Of a stretch of 64,000 nucleotides of DNA, positions 1-12,883 are shown piece after piece. Under the pieces are notes generated by a model. That model worked only from the letters and a program-made list of their open reading frames with translations. It made no database searches and had not been told where the DNA came from. Positions within the stretch are counted from its first letter, which is position 1, and the number at the start of each line of letters is the position of its first letter. This DNA comes from Mycolicibacterium phlei (lineage in GTDB: Bacteria; Actinomycetota; Actinomycetes; Mycobacteriales; Mycobacteriaceae), in contig NZ_CP014475.1 of the NCBI RefSeq assembly GCF_001583415.1, positions 3,720,001 through 3,784,000 of the forward strand. Reading direction: 5' to 3'. The position numbers and the translations under genes are program-made.

Positions 1-182
1 TCACCGTTGTTGGGCTGGTCCAGTCCGGCCATGATCCGCAAGACGCTCGACTTGCCGGCCCCGTTGGGACCGACGACGCCGATCTTCGCGCCCGGAAGGA
101 AGTTCAGGCTGACGTCGTCGAGGATGACCTTGTCGCCGTGCGCCTTGCGGACCTTCCGCATCGTGTAGATGAATTCGGCCAT
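1..182 (-). CDS. ettA: Energy-dependent translational throttle protein EttA (ABC-F ATPase), N-terminal part
   Basis: Only the first 60 or so codons are inside the window; the gene runs off the left edge. The visible protein starts MAEFIYTMRKVRKAHGDK and contains a Walker A loop (GPNGAGKSS), typical of the first ATPase domain of EttA. ABC-F proteins of this type are cytosolic, bind the ribosomal E site and couple translation to energy status. The ATG at 182 is preceded by GAAAGG about 12 bases upstream. It matches the position of Rv2477c, next to an SSB paralogue as in other mycobacteria. Family assignment is firm; the rest of the protein cannot be checked. Confidence 0.9.
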   Translation of the reverse strand, partial: MAEFIYTMRKVRKAHGDKVILDDVSLNFLPGAKIGVVGPNGAGKSSVLRIMAGLDQPNNG

Positions 183-267
183 GCCGTTGATGTGCCTTTC
201 AGAAATTGCGAGTCTGAGAAAAGGTAATGCTCGCGGACCATCGTAGGCGTGGCCTCTCGACGGTGCG

Positions 268-765
268 CTAGGCCGTCAGGGGCAGCGCGCCGCTGGACTG
301 GTCCGCGACATGATCAGCACCGCCGTCGGTGTCCCCGTCGGTGGCCTCGTCGAGGTCCTCGGCGCCGTCCCCGGCATCCGGGACCGGCGCCGGGGCCTGG
401 TCGTCCTCCGGGCGGGACCGCACCAGGCGGGCGCCGCAGCGGTTCAGGTCCGGCCCCACCGAGGTGGCCCGCACCTCGACCGAGGAGCGCCGGTTGCCGT
501 CCCGGTCCTCGTACTCACTGGTGTAGACGTGGCCGATGACGATGACGGGGTCACCCTTGACGAGGGCCGCGCTGGCGTTCGCCACCGCCCGACCCCAGCA
601 GCTGACTGTGACGAACAACGAATTTCCCGGCTCCCATGTTCCCTCGGCGGTGCGCCGCCGCGAGTTGCTGGCCAGCCGGAACCGCAGCACCTCCTGATCG
701 CCCACCCGCCGGTGGATCGGGTCGGACACGATGTTGCCCACGATGGTGATCCCGGTCTCGAACAT
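268..765 (-). CDS. ssbB: Single-stranded DNA-binding protein paralogue (SsbB-like)
   Basis: A 165-residue protein with an OB fold over about residues 1-110 (MFETGITIVGNIVSDP start, then a VTVSCWGRAVANASAALVKG segment typical of the SSB core) and an acidic, disordered tail rich in Asp and Ala. The tail lacks the canonical DDxPF tip of the replicative SSB; it ends SGALPLTA. It corresponds to the second SSB of mycobacteria (Rv2478c), not to the essential ssb beside rpsF. It probably binds ssDNA under stress or recombination conditions (inference). The start ATG is preceded by a strong CTGGAGGAGTC ribosome-binding site. It lies 85 bases from ettA on the same strand. Confidence 0.88.
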   Translation of the reverse strand: MFETGITIVGNIVSDPIHRRVGDQEVLRFRLASNSRRRTAEGTWEPGNSLFVTVSCWGRAVANASAALVKGDPVIVIGHVYTSEYEDRDGNRRSSVEVRATSVGPDLNRCGARLVRSRPEDDQAPAPVPDAGDGAEDLDEATDGDTDGGADHVADQSSGALPLTA

Positions 766-910
766 GACTCCTCCAGTTGTTTTCCGAACGTGCCGACGCC
801 GTGCGGCGCCGGTGACACGTCCATTGACCGTGGGAGCACCGACAGCGGACCCGCGTGGAACGCCGGGGCGGCCCAGACTGTGGATGAAGTCGGCGTTGGG
901 GATAACCGGG

Positions 911-2926
911 TTACTGCCGGCCCTGCGCGTCGCGGCGGGCCAGCTCGGCCAGCATCGCGTTGTAGGCGGCCAGATCCGCGTCCTCGTCGCGGTCGGCGGC
1001 CCGGTCGAGCCGTTTGGCGGTGCGCTCGTCGTTGCGCCGCCACTGGATCAGCAGCGCGGCCATCACCAGCACCAGCGGGAACTCACCGGCGGCCCAGGCG
1101 ATGCCGCCGCCGGTCTTCTGGTCGTCGAGCAGGTCGATGTCCCAGGGCAGCTGCAGCGACCGGTAGAACGGCTCGGCCAGCACCGTCTGCATCCCCATCA
1201 GCACGACGCCGAAGAACGCGTGCAGCGGCAGCGACGCGAACACCATCGCGAGTTTGCCCAGCTGCGGCAGCTGCCGCGGTGACGGGTCGATGCCGATCAC
1301 CACCCAGTAGAAGAAGTAGCCGCTCATCAGGAAGTGCAGGTTCATCAGCACGTGGGCGGCGTGGTTGTCGGCCGCGGCCTCGAACAGCCCGCCGAAGTAC
1401 AGCCCGTAGAACCCGGCGACGAACATCACCGTCGCGACGACCGGCTGGGTGACCAGCCGCGAGTACCAGGAGTGCAGACCCGCCAGGATCCACTCCCGCG
1501 GCCCGGGCGGCTCACCGCGGCCGGCGGGCGGCAGCACCCGCAGCGCCAGCGTCATGGGCGCGCCGAGTGCCAGCAGGATCGGCACCAGCATGGACAGGAA
1601 CATGTGGCCGATCATGTGGATCGAGAACATCACCGGCATGTACCGGCCGATGCCCGACGACGTCGCGATCAGCAGCGCCGCACACCCGCACAGCCAGCCG
1701 ATGGTGCGGCCCACCGGCCACGTGTCGCCGCGTTTGTGCAGCCGCCGCACCCCGACCAGGTACACGACCGCGAACACGATCGCGGCGGTGCCGAAGATCA
1801 GGTCGAAGCGCCAGTCCAGCAGCAGCCGGGTCACGGTCGGCGGGCCGGCGATGTCGTAGCCGATGGCCACCTCCACCGGGCTCGGCTGCACCGGCCGCGG
1901 CGGTGGCGGGGTGCGGCCCAGCCCGACGGCGATGCCGAACGTCGCGCCGAACAGCACCGCCTCGGTCAGCGCCAGCCGGATCAACGGCCCGCGCGCCTGC
2001 GGATCGGCCTTCAGCGCGGCCAGCCCGGAGCGGCGCTGACCCCAGCCCAACGCGCCGAGCAGCACCAGCGCGGCGGTCTTGGCGACGACCAACCAGCCGT
2101 ACTCGGTGCTCAGCAGTTCCGAGGGCGCGACGCGGACCAGCGCGTTGATCACCCCGCTGACCGCCATCGTGACGAAGCACCAGAACGCCACTTTGGAGAA
2201 CCGGCGCGCGGCCAGGTCGGCGTGGCCACCGCCGCGCAGCGCGTGCACCAGCAGCGCGAGCAGCCCGCCGGCCCACAACGCGCCCGCCACCAGGTGGTAC
2301 AGCAGGCTGTTGGTGGCCAGGTCGTGGTCGCCGCCGCTGGAGGAGTGCCCGGTCAGCACCAGCGGCATCAGCGTCAGCAGCGACCCGGCCAGCAGCGCCG
2401 GTGTCCACCCCCACCGCAGCACCGGCAGGCTGGCCACGGTGACGGCGGCGGCCAGAAACGCCGTCCACCGCCACGCTCCCGCGGTCTCGACCAGGCTGGC
2501 GGCCGACCAGATGGCGGCGGGGTCGAGGTTGTCCAGCAGGGGCTGGCCGGACACGTCCGACACCGTCAGCGGCACCAGCAGCGCCGCGCACACCGTCCAC
2601 ACCGCCGAGGCGCCGGTGCCCAGCCGCAGCGCCCGGTAGCCGTCGGCGTCGAGCACCCCGTTGTCCTGCGGCGGGGTGAAGAACGCGGCGAACAGGAAGG
2701 AGCCGACGGCGACGACGGCGGCGATCTCCCCGGCAGCCCGCACGAACGGCAGCCCGTAGGTGGTCACCGGACCGGGGTTGGGCAGCCCGGTGGCGATCAG
2801 CGCGTCGGCCAGTGACAGGGCGGCGATCCCCGCGGCGACGGCACCGGCCAGCACCGCCACACCGACGAGCACCGCCCACACCGCACCGCTGCGGGTGGTG
2901 TGCACGCTCGGCGCCGCAGAGGTCAT
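911..2926 (-). CDS. CopD / CtaG-type polytopic membrane protein (copper handling, cytochrome c oxidase assembly)
   Basis: A 671-residue, very hydrophobic protein. The N-terminal half reads as a CopD-type copper-resistance membrane domain (segments around LVAGALWAGGLLALLVHAL). The C-terminal half is a CtaG/caa3-assembly domain, with MFSIHMIGHMFLSMLVPILLA and HVLMNLHFLMSGYFFYWV carrying the expected His and Met residues. The short cytosolic tail is charged (RRNDERTAKRLDRAADRDEDADL). The architecture and length resemble Rv0102 of M. tuberculosis. The likely role is copper transfer across or within the plasma membrane, perhaps to cytochrome oxidase (inferred from domains). The ATG at 2926 has no strong ribosome-binding site and a short leader. 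It is separated from ssbB by 145 bases in which no gene is seen. Confidence 0.82.
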   Translation of the reverse strand: MTSAAPSVHTTRSGAVWAVLVGVAVLAGAVAAGIAALSLADALIATGLPNPGPVTTYGLPFVRAAGEIAAVVAVGSFLFAAFFTPPQDNGVLDADGYRALRLGTGASAVWTVCAALLVPLTVSDVSGQPLLDNLDPAAIWSAASLVETAGAWRWTAFLAAAVTVASLPVLRWGWTPALLAGSLLTLMPLVLTGHSSSGGDHDLATNSLLYHLVAGALWAGGLLALLVHALRGGGHADLAARRFSKVAFWCFVTMAVSGVINALVRVAPSELLSTEYGWLVVAKTAALVLLGALGWGQRRSGLAALKADPQARGPLIRLALTEAVLFGATFGIAVGLGRTPPPPRPVQPSPVEVAIGYDIAGPPTVTRLLLDWRFDLIFGTAAIVFAVVYLVGVRRLHKRGDTWPVGRTIGWLCGCAALLIATSSGIGRYMPVMFSIHMIGHMFLSMLVPILLALGAPMTLALRVLPPAGRGEPPGPREWILAGLHSWYSRLVTQPVVATVMFVAGFYGLYFGGLFEAAADNHAAHVLMNLHFLMSGYFFYWVVIGIDPSPRQLPQLGKLAMVFASLPLHAFFGVVLMGMQTVLAEPFYRSLQLPWDIDLLDDQKTGGGIAWAAGEFPLVLVMAALLIQWRRNDERTAKRLDRAADRDEDADLAAYNAMLAELARRDAQGRQ

Positions 2927-2990
2927 GGCGATTAGCGTATGGCGTGCGCGCCCGATGCCCGAATCGCCAAGTGGGCTGGTGTAATCGCCG

Positions 2991-5329
2991 TCACTGCGCG
3001 CGGGCGGCCCGGCGCGCCCGCTCGCGGGCGAAGAACTGCTCCAGCGAGATCCGCTCCACCTGGTCCATGTCGCGCAGGATCGCCCGCAGCTCGTTGCGGA
3101 ACGCCAGCCGTCGCTCGGCGAGGTCGGGCGCGGGTTCGAGCAGATGCTGGTCGGCGGCCACCTGCCGGGCGGTCGCGAACAGCAGCGCCGACACCGACTC
3201 GTTGTTGCGGACCCGGTTCTGGGCGACGTACTGGTTGCCCAGCCCCAGCGCCCGGTTCGTCAGCTCCTTCTCGTCGAGCTGGGCGGGGGCGTCGCGCAGC
3301 GCCTCGGCGACGATCCAGTACGCCTCGAAGAACGGCCTCAGCATCGCCCCGGCCAGCAGTGGCGACTTGACCCGCAGCAGCTCGTTGACCTGTTCCTCGC
3401 CGCCGACCACCCGGGCCTGCCAGTCGTCGGTCCAGGACAGCTCCTCGGCGACGTGTTCGCGGAACTCCGCCGAACCGGCGAAGTAGAAGTCGAACTTCAG
3501 CAGGTCGCGCAGCCGCATCACCTGGGTCCAGAACGCGTCCACCTGATCGGATTCGGCGCGCCCGGCGTGCACCAGCGCCAACTCGACCAGCGAGGTCTCC
3601 AGAAACGCGTCGATGAGCGTGTTGCGGTAGAACGCGGCCTCGTGTTCGTTCTCCGGCGCGATCCGCCACACCGGTTCGCGGCCGCCCTCCACACAGGTGA
3701 CGGGGTGTCCGCCGGACAGCGCGTCGAGCGCGGCCCGCACCCCTTCGGGGGTGCGTAACCGCAACGCGCTGTTGGTCATCGGCGTCTGCTTCAGCTCCAG
3801 GTAGTCCAGCGCCGGCTGCAGCGAGTGGTGAACCTGATCCAGCGTCATCGCGGTGCCGCGGGCGGTGAGCAGCAGCGCCGACACCAGCGCGCTGGCGTTG
3901 ACCGGGGTGGCGCGCAGGATCCGCCAGGACACCTCGAACGCCATCTTCTGCAGCGCAAGGCGTTTGGCGTCCGGGTCGGTGGCCATCGGTCCGTGCGGGA
4001 CACCGAGGTACTCGCGCATCGACACCGCGGGCGGGAAACGCACGTAGATCTTGCCGTAGTTGCGTTCGCCCTGCGCCTTGATGAACTTGTAGAGCCACTC
4101 CACGCTCTCGGGGGTCTTCTCCCCTCCCCTGGCGTAGGCGGCGTACTCAGAGGTCTCGTGCAACTGGTCGAAGCTGATCGACACCGGCTGCAGCAGGATG
4201 TCCTCGCTGCGGCCGTCGAGGTAGGCGTCGGCGACGTAGGCGAGCAGACCGAGCTTGGGCGGCAACATCTTTCCCGTCCGCGACCGGGTGCCCTCGATCG
4301 ACCAGGACAGGTTGAACCGCTTCTCGACGATGTATCCGACGAACTGGCGCAGCACGTACTTGTACAGCGGGTCGTCGAGCTTGCGGCGCAGGAAGATGAC
4401 GCCGGAATGCCGCATCAGCGGGCCCATGAACCCGAACGACAGGTTGATCCCGGCGAAGGTGTGCACGGGCGGTAACCGGTTCTCCTGCATGGCAACCGGG
4501 ACGATCACGCCGTCCAGATAGGAGCGGTGCGAGAACAGCAGCACGGCCGGGTGGTTCTCCAGGTTGCGCCGCAGCAGCTCCACTTCGTCACGGATGTAGT
4601 CGATGTTCGGGTCGAATCCGCGGCTGAACACCGCCCGCCCCAGGGACGGGATCAGATCGACCGAGAAGCGGCTCCAGCCGGTAGACAGCTCGTCGAGCAT
4701 CTCCCCGGCCTTCTCCAGGCTGGCGCCGGGGATCTTCTCCAGGCCTTCCCGGAACCGCGACGACGCCATGATCTCCGGTTTGATCAGCCGCGGCGACTTG
4801 TACTCCGGCCCGAGCAGCCGCAGTTCGACCCGCTCGATGGCCAGGATCGCCCGCCGGATGACGAAACGCGCGAACTCACGCGGGTTTTCGGCCGCGGTGG
4901 TGTCAGCCCACTGCTGACGCAGTTCGGAGACCTTGGCGGGTTCACCGGCCACCACGCGGGCGCGGCTGGGGTCGCGCCGCAGGATGCGGCGCTGCAGGAT
5001 CTCGGGCGGACGGTAGGTGTCGCGGCCCGACAGCAGCGCCACCACCTTGGACCGGGTGGGCAGGCCGCCGGGCACCCAGAACACCCGCACCGGCACCACC
5101 GAACGGTCCTCGTCCTCCTGCAGTTCGGCGACGAGCTGGGCCAGCACGGTGGGCGGCGGGTCGTCGGAGTCGGGCAGCAGCAGCACGTCGATCTTGGCGC
5201 CGGGGTGGTCCCGGCGCTGCTGGTCGAGCCAGTCGTGCAGCAGATCCCGTTCGGCGGGCGATGAGGCCGCCGCCAGCACCAGGGCGTCGCCCTCGGGGAT
5301 GAACGGCGCGTACTCGTCGGCGGCCGGCC

Positions 5330-5333
<4 letters not shown>
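2991..5333 (-). CDS. plsB2: Glycerol-3-phosphate 1-O-acyltransferase PlsB2
   Basis: A 780-residue PlsB-type acyltransferase catalysing the first acylation of sn-glycerol-3-phosphate from acyl-CoA, at the membrane. The acyltransferase block is complete: FSHRSYLDG (HxxxxD motif I), the INLSFGFMGPLMRHSG region, and SIEGTRSRTGKMLPP (motif III), with long N- and C-terminal arms as in Rv2482c, which is of similar length. The GTG start overlaps the TGA of upstream plsC (GTGA), so the two are translationally coupled. The order DGAT-plsC-plsB2 puts the first two steps of phosphatidate synthesis and a triacylglycerol/wax-ester enzyme in one transcription unit. Confidence 0.95.
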
Positions 5334-7059
<1,726 letters not shown>

Positions 7060-7063
<4 letters not shown>

Positions 7064-8517
7064 TGCGCCGCACCCCCGTTCGTGCCGTCGACGTGAAACG
7101 ACGCCGGTTCGGCGCGGCCGTCGCCCAGGGCGAGCACCTCGTTGAACCCGTCGAGCAGGCAGCGCGCCCACAGCTCTTGGTCATTGACCGCGGCGCGGTC
7201 GTAGCGGCTGGTGACGGTGCAGTAGCCCGACCGCGAGACCAGCACCACCATCATCGCCACCCCGGGCAGCGGGCCCAAGCCGTACTGCCGCAACACTTTC
7301 GCGCCGGCGATGTAGGTGTCACCGGCGTACACCGGCACGTTGCTGGCCTGCACGTCGGCGTTGACGACGGTGCCTGCCATCGATTCGAGCACGGTGTCGG
7401 GCAGCAGGCCGACCAGCGGTGCGATCGCCCCCACCATGTCGATGGCCCGCTCCTCGCGTTTGGTCGTCATCTGGGCGCGGATCTCGCGGATGCGCTCGGC
7501 GGGGTCGGCCAGCCCGATCGGGGCGGCGAGATTGACTCCGGCGAACCGGTTTCCGCCCGCGGGATCGGAGTCGGAGCGCAGGTTGACCGGCACCGCCATC
7601 GGCAGCGTGTCGACCGGAACGCCCTTGGCCTCGTGGTAGAGTCGCAGCGCACCGCACAGCCCCGCCAGGTAGGCGTCGTTGATGGAGCCGCCCGCGGCCT
7701 TGGCGGAGCGGTGCATCACCCCGAATTCGATGTCGATCGCCTCGCTGCGCGACGACAGGCTGCGCCGCCGCAGCACCGGCGACGGTTCGGCGACCGGCCC
7801 GACCACCCGGGTGCCCGACATCGCGTACTCGACGACGCTGCCCAGCCGCGACACCGGGTCGCGCACCACCTCGGTGGCGACGTGCGCGGCGCCGGCCAGG
7901 GCCCCGCGCAGCCGCCCGGCGATGGTGCCGGGCAGCCGGGTGATGCCCTGACGCATCAGGTCGTTGGGTGAGAGGTCCTGCGGGATGGGCAGCGGCGGCG
8001 CGGGCTCCGGCGGCGGGTCGCGTTCCAGGTCGTAGAGGCTGGCGAACATCTCGACGCCGCCGACGCCGTCGGTGACGGCATGGCTGAGGTGCACGACCAG
8101 CGCGGCGCGGCCGCCCTCCAGCCCCTCGACCAGGGTGGCGGTCCACAGCGGCCGGGAGATGTCGAGCGGGGACTGCGCGGCCACCTCGGCGAGGTCGAGC
8201 ACCTGGCGGAAGGTGCCGGGTTCGGGCGCCCGGACGCGACGCAGGTGGAAGTCGAGGTTGAAGTCGGGGTCGACGACCCAGCGCGGCGCGACGGTCGGCA
8301 GCGTCGGCATCACGACCTTCTGGCGCAACCGAAGCACCTTGCGGGAGGCGTACTCGAACTTGGTCCGGAAGGTGTCCCAGTCCGGCGCGCAGTCCAGGAT
8401 CTCCAGGGTCATGATCCCGGAGCGGGTGCGCGGATTGGCCTCGCCGCGGTGCAGGATCTGGTCGAGCGGGCTCAGTTCCTCGGGAAGACCAGCCGCGTCG
8501 AGTTCCGGCACGCTCAT
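7060..8517 (-). CDS. WS/DGAT-family acyltransferase (wax ester synthase / diacylglycerol acyltransferase)
   Basis: A 485-residue WS/DGAT protein, corresponding to Rv2484c. It has the N-terminal SPLDQILHRGEANP segment (family PLDxxF/W-type motif) and the middle VVHLSHAVTDGVGG segment. Here the canonical HHxxxDG catalytic motif reads S145-H146-AVT-D150-G151, so the first His is replaced by Ser while the second His and the Asp-Gly are kept. It ends with a typical condensation-like C-terminal domain (NVPVYAGDTYIAGAKV, GPLPGVAMMV). It would esterify diacylglycerol or fatty alcohol with acyl-CoA. The ATG at 8517 is preceded by GGAGGA; a TTG at 8544 is possible but places the Shine-Dalgarno inside the gene. 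It is the first gene of the plsC-plsB2 unit. Confidence 0.9.
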
Positions 8518-8606
8518 CAGGTGTCGCTTCCTCCTCCGACTCAAGTGGTGGCCACCACGCTAGTCGGCGACCTGCCGATGCGAGACGGTTTAGTAGCTGA
8601 GTCCCG

Positions 8607-8633
8607 TTACCTGTGACCGTGCCGCGATAGACT
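8607..8633 (+). promoter_or_regulatory. Possible promoter of the tRNA-Arg gene
   Basis: TTACCT (8607-8612) and TAGACT (8628-8633, a TANNNT -10 box) are spaced by 15 bases and lie just ahead of the tRNA. Spacing is short, so this is tentative. Confidence 0.3.
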
Positions 8634-8643
8634 GCCCTCCGCT

Positions 8644-8716
8644 GCCTCCGTAGCTCAGTGGATAGAGCAGCCGCCTTCTAAGCGGCTGGTCGCAGGTTCG
8701 AACCCTGCCGGGGGCG
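8644..8716 (+). tRNA. tRNA-Arg (anticodon TCT)
   Basis: A complete 73-nt cloverleaf. The acceptor arm GCCTCCG pairs with CGGGGGC; the anticodon arm is GCCGC-CTTCTAA-GCGGC, giving anticodon TCT, which reads AGA. The T arm is GCAGG-TTCGAAC-CCTGC and the discriminator base is G. CCA is not encoded. It lies between the divergent DGAT gene and the PE-PPE protein gene. Confidence 0.97.
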
Positions 8717-8862
8717 CTGTGCGGCCCCCGCAGGGGGTAAGAACCTGCCGGGGCGGACGTGCGCGCGGCGGCGCGTGGCACCGCTGCGCCGGACCGGCGA
8801 GCGGACCCTCGCGTACCATCGCCGCAGATGTGCGTTTGCTGCGCGTGCGGAAAGGTAGGGGG

Positions 8863-10263
8863 ATGGCCAGGTCCGGCAGGGTGAGCAGGTGGATGACCAC
8901 GATCGCGGCGGCCGGTGTCGCCACCGCGGTCGCAGGGGTGGCGGCCACCCAGCCCGAATCGATCTCGGCGCCGGTGGTCGACCTGTCCGCGCTGATCGTG
9001 GTGGGCAGCTCCACCAATCCGGCGGGTGCGGGCGTGCAGAACTTCTTCGGCGGCAAGTTCCTGGACCCGATCTACACCGGCCCCAACGGCGACGACATCG
9101 TGATCGTCGACTTCCGCAGCGGCCCGCTGGGCATCCAGCAGGCGCTCGACGCCAACGCCGGCGAGCCCAACCTGATCCTCGCCTCCGGGTGGGGCGCGGC
9201 CAACGCCAGTTTGCTCGCCCTGGTCGACCGGACCGACCTCGATCAGACGGTGCTGATCTTCGACAACGACGTCGCCCGGCCCGACGGCGGGTTCGGCACC
9301 CGGTATCCGTGGTTCGCGTTGATCGGGGTGAACCCGATCCCCACCCCCAGCCGGGTGCCTGCGTTGGCCGCGGTGAACATCGGCTACCAGTACGACTACA
9401 ACTCCAACGCCCCCGCCGACCTGCTCAACGCGGTGGCGGCGGTCAACGCGCTGGTGTCCTACCTGTACACGCACCGCAACCAGGACACGATCGACCTGCC
9501 GATCAACCCGGACGGCAGCCCGTCGGTGACGTGCAATGCCAACACGTGCGCGATCACCGTCAGCGGCGCGGTGCTGGACTGCCCGGACGCGCGCTGCGCG
9601 GAACCGGAGGACGACCGCATCTCGGCCTACATCACGACGCGCGACAACACCACCTACGTCACCTACACCACCGCGGAGCTGCCGCTGACCCGGCTGATCC
9701 GCCAGGTGTTCGGCGACCAGCTCGCCGACCTGACGGGTCCGCTGCTCAAGCTGATCGTGGATTCGGCGTACTACGGCGGCAATCCGATCCCGTCGGATCC
9801 CAGCGCGTACCGTCCGGCGCGGCTGTTCCCGTCGCCCGCCGAGCTGCTGGCGACGCTGGCGAAGGTGCCCGGCGCCATCCAGGAGGGCATCGAGGCGGTC
9901 ACCAAGCCGAAGAAGTCGGCACCGGCCCCCGAGCCCGAGCCCGAACAGTTCGGGCCCATGCACGTCGCCGACATCGACGACGATCCGGCCGACGACGAGC
10001 CCCTCGCCGAGCTCGAGCAGAACCGCGGCCCCGAGCTCAACGTGGTGCGCACCAGCGACAAGGCCGAGCCCGGCCAGGTGGACACCTCCGCCGGCTCGCC
10101 GAAAGACGATCTGAAAGACTCGCCGAAAGACGATGACCCGCAAGAGGTTACGGAGCCGACGAGCGGGCCGTCCCCGCAGACCGAACCGGCTGACACCGGC
10201 GCGGGCACCGACGATTCCGACGACGCCGGGGCGGGCGGGGACGGCGCCGACGCCGCGGCGTGA
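8863..10263 (+). CDS. Exported PE-PPE-domain protein with acidic tail
   Basis: A 466-residue protein with an N-terminal signal peptide (MARSGRVSRWMTTIAAAGVA, hydrophobic to about residue 29). A PE-PPE domain (alpha/beta-hydrolase fold found in mycobacterial exported proteins) follows over about residues 40-360. There is then an Asp/Glu/Pro-rich tail from about 395 to the end. PE-PPE domains usually carry a GxSxG/S nucleophile elbow. Here the corresponding loop reads ASGWGAANAS at about residues 107-116, with Gly where the Ser is expected, so hydrolase activity is doubtful. AGGTAGGGGG precedes the ATG at 8863. The TGA overlaps the GTG of the next gene. Confidence 0.8.
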   Translation: MARSGRVSRWMTTIAAAGVATAVAGVAATQPESISAPVVDLSALIVVGSSTNPAGAGVQNFFGGKFLDPIYTGPNGDDIVIVDFRSGPLGIQQALDANAGEPNLILASGWGAANASLLALVDRTDLDQTVLIFDNDVARPDGGFGTRYPWFALIGVNPIPTPSRVPALAAVNIGYQYDYNSNAPADLLNAVAAVNALVSYLYTHRNQDTIDLPINPDGSPSVTCNANTCAITVSGAVLDCPDARCAEPEDDRISAYITTRDNTTYVTYTTAELPLTRLIRQVFGDQLADLTGPLLKLIVDSAYYGGNPIPSDPSAYRPARLFPSPAELLATLAKVPGAIQEGIEAVTKPKKSAPAPEPEPEQFGPMHVADIDDDPADDEPLAELEQNRGPELNVVRTSDKAEPGQVDTSAGSPKDDLKDSPKDDDPQEVTEPTSGPSPQTEPADTGAGTDDSDDAGAGGDGADAAA

Positions 10264-10868
10264 CCGGCGACTACTGGAACCACAACACGGCGTACCACCC
10301 GTGGCTCGTCGACATCGCCACCCGCCTGCACGGTGACGTGCTCGACGTCGGCTGCGGCGACGGCCTGCTTCTGGCGCGGCTGGCACCGGTGTCGCGCTCG
10401 GTCACGGGGATCGAACCGGATGCCGGCGCGATGGCCCGCGCCGAGCAGCGACTGGCCGGCACCGCGACTCTGATCCGCGCGACGTTCGACGACTACGACC
10501 CGGGTGAGCGGCGGTTCGACCTGATCACGTTCGTCGCGAGCCTGCACCACATCGAGTTGCGCGTGGCATTGACCAAGGCGCGCAGCATGCTTCGGCCGAC
10601 GGGCGAGATCGCGGTGGTCGGGTTGGCGGCCAACAGGTCGGTGCGCGACTGGGTGTGGGCGGGCGCGTGCCTGCCGGTGGTGCGGGTCGCGTCGCGGCTG
10701 CACGGCGAGACGCCCGACATCGGGGTTCCGGTGGCGGAGCCGACGTCGAGCCTCGACGAGATTCGACGCGAGGTGGCCGACGTGCTGCCGGGCGCCCGGA
10801 TTCGCCGGGGGCTGTACTACCGATTCCGGCTTCGCTGGAGCGCCGGCTGGCTAGACTCCACCGCGTGA
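10260..10868 (+). CDS. Class I SAM-dependent methyltransferase
   Basis: A 202-residue protein with a clear motif I (VLDVGCGDGLLLARL, about residues 27-41), an acidic residue at the end of strand 2 (GIEPD) and a post-motif LITFVASLHHIE segment typical of UbiE/Methyltransf_11 proteins. The substrate is unknown; the fold fits small molecules or lipids. The GTG overlaps the stop of the PE-PPE gene and its own TGA overlaps the GTG of the next gene, making a three-gene coupled unit. Confidence 0.85.
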   Translation: MTGDYWNHNTAYHPWLVDIATRLHGDVLDVGCGDGLLLARLAPVSRSVTGIEPDAGAMARAEQRLAGTATLIRATFDDYDPGERRFDLITFVASLHHIELRVALTKARSMLRPTGEIAVVGLAANRSVRDWVWAGACLPVVRVASRLHGETPDIGVPVAEPTSSLDEIRREVADVLPGARIRRGLYYRFRLRWSAGWLDSTA

Positions 10869-11245
10869 CAGCCAGCCGCGGCATCCTCGCAGCCGTCTCG
10901 ACGGCCACGGTGCTGGCCGGCGTGCTCGCCGCGCCCGCGCAGGCCGCTCCCCCGAGCTACGGCAGCAACGGCGTGTTCAACGTCAGCACGAATCTGCGCC
11001 CGGGCTGGACAACGGCGGTGATCGAACCCGGCCGCTACCGGGTGGACCAGGCGCCGAGCATGCCGCCGTACCAGAGCGCGCAGGGCTTCTGGTACCGGTG
11101 CAGCGACTTCCCTTGCACGCCAGGCCATCCCGGCAACGTGATCGCATCGGGGCCGGCGGACCGCAACGCGCCGACGTTCGTCGACATCCTGCCCACGGAT
11201 GTGGCGGTGGCGTTGCACAACGTCACGCTGACGGTCGCCGGCTGA
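10865..11245 (+). CDS. Small secreted protein, function unknown
   Basis: A 126-residue protein with a signal peptide (VTASRGILAAVSTATVLAGV, Ala-x-Ala cleavage near APAQA-APP). The mature part of about 95 residues is rich in Pro, Tyr and Asn and contains two Cys (WYRCSDFPCTPG) that could form a disulfide. Homologues of this kind are common hypothetical exported proteins of mycobacteria. I do not recognise a characterised family. The GTG start overlaps the stop of the methyltransferase gene. Confidence 0.72.
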   Translation: MTASRGILAAVSTATVLAGVLAAPAQAAPPSYGSNGVFNVSTNLRPGWTTAVIEPGRYRVDQAPSMPPYQSAQGFWYRCSDFPCTPGHPGNVIASGPADRNAPTFVDILPTDVAVALHNVTLTVAG

Positions 11246-11380
11246 CACGGCGGCCGATTTCCGGGATCTGACCCGGGCTCCCGGCTGCCCTGCGCCCGGT
11301 CTCGCTGACTGAGACCTGTGCTTGCCCGCCGTTGACGTCTCACCTCACCGTGAGCTGTCCATTCCAACGGCGGGAGGAAC

Positions 11381-12823
<1,443 letters not shown>

Positions 12824-12833
12824 GCGCGCCGAC

Positions 12834-12871
12834 GACCGGCCCCTTCCGACCCCGAACGGAAGGGGCCGGTC
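12834..12871. terminator. Hairpin terminator after the histidine phosphatase gene
   Basis: A perfect 15-bp inverted repeat: GACCGGCCCCTTCCG (12834-12848) and CGGAAGGGGCCGGTC (12857-12871), with an 8-base loop, begins 11 bases after the stop codon. There is no T tract, as is usual for mycobacterial terminators. Confidence 0.75.
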
Positions 12872-12883
12872 TACAGTTCAGGA

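Noticed and set aside
8590..10386. 598-codon minus-strand frame covering tRNA-Arg and the PE-PPE gene
   Set aside because: Shadow of the plus-strand genes; Arg/Gly/His-rich, crosses a tRNA gene and has no recognisable domain.
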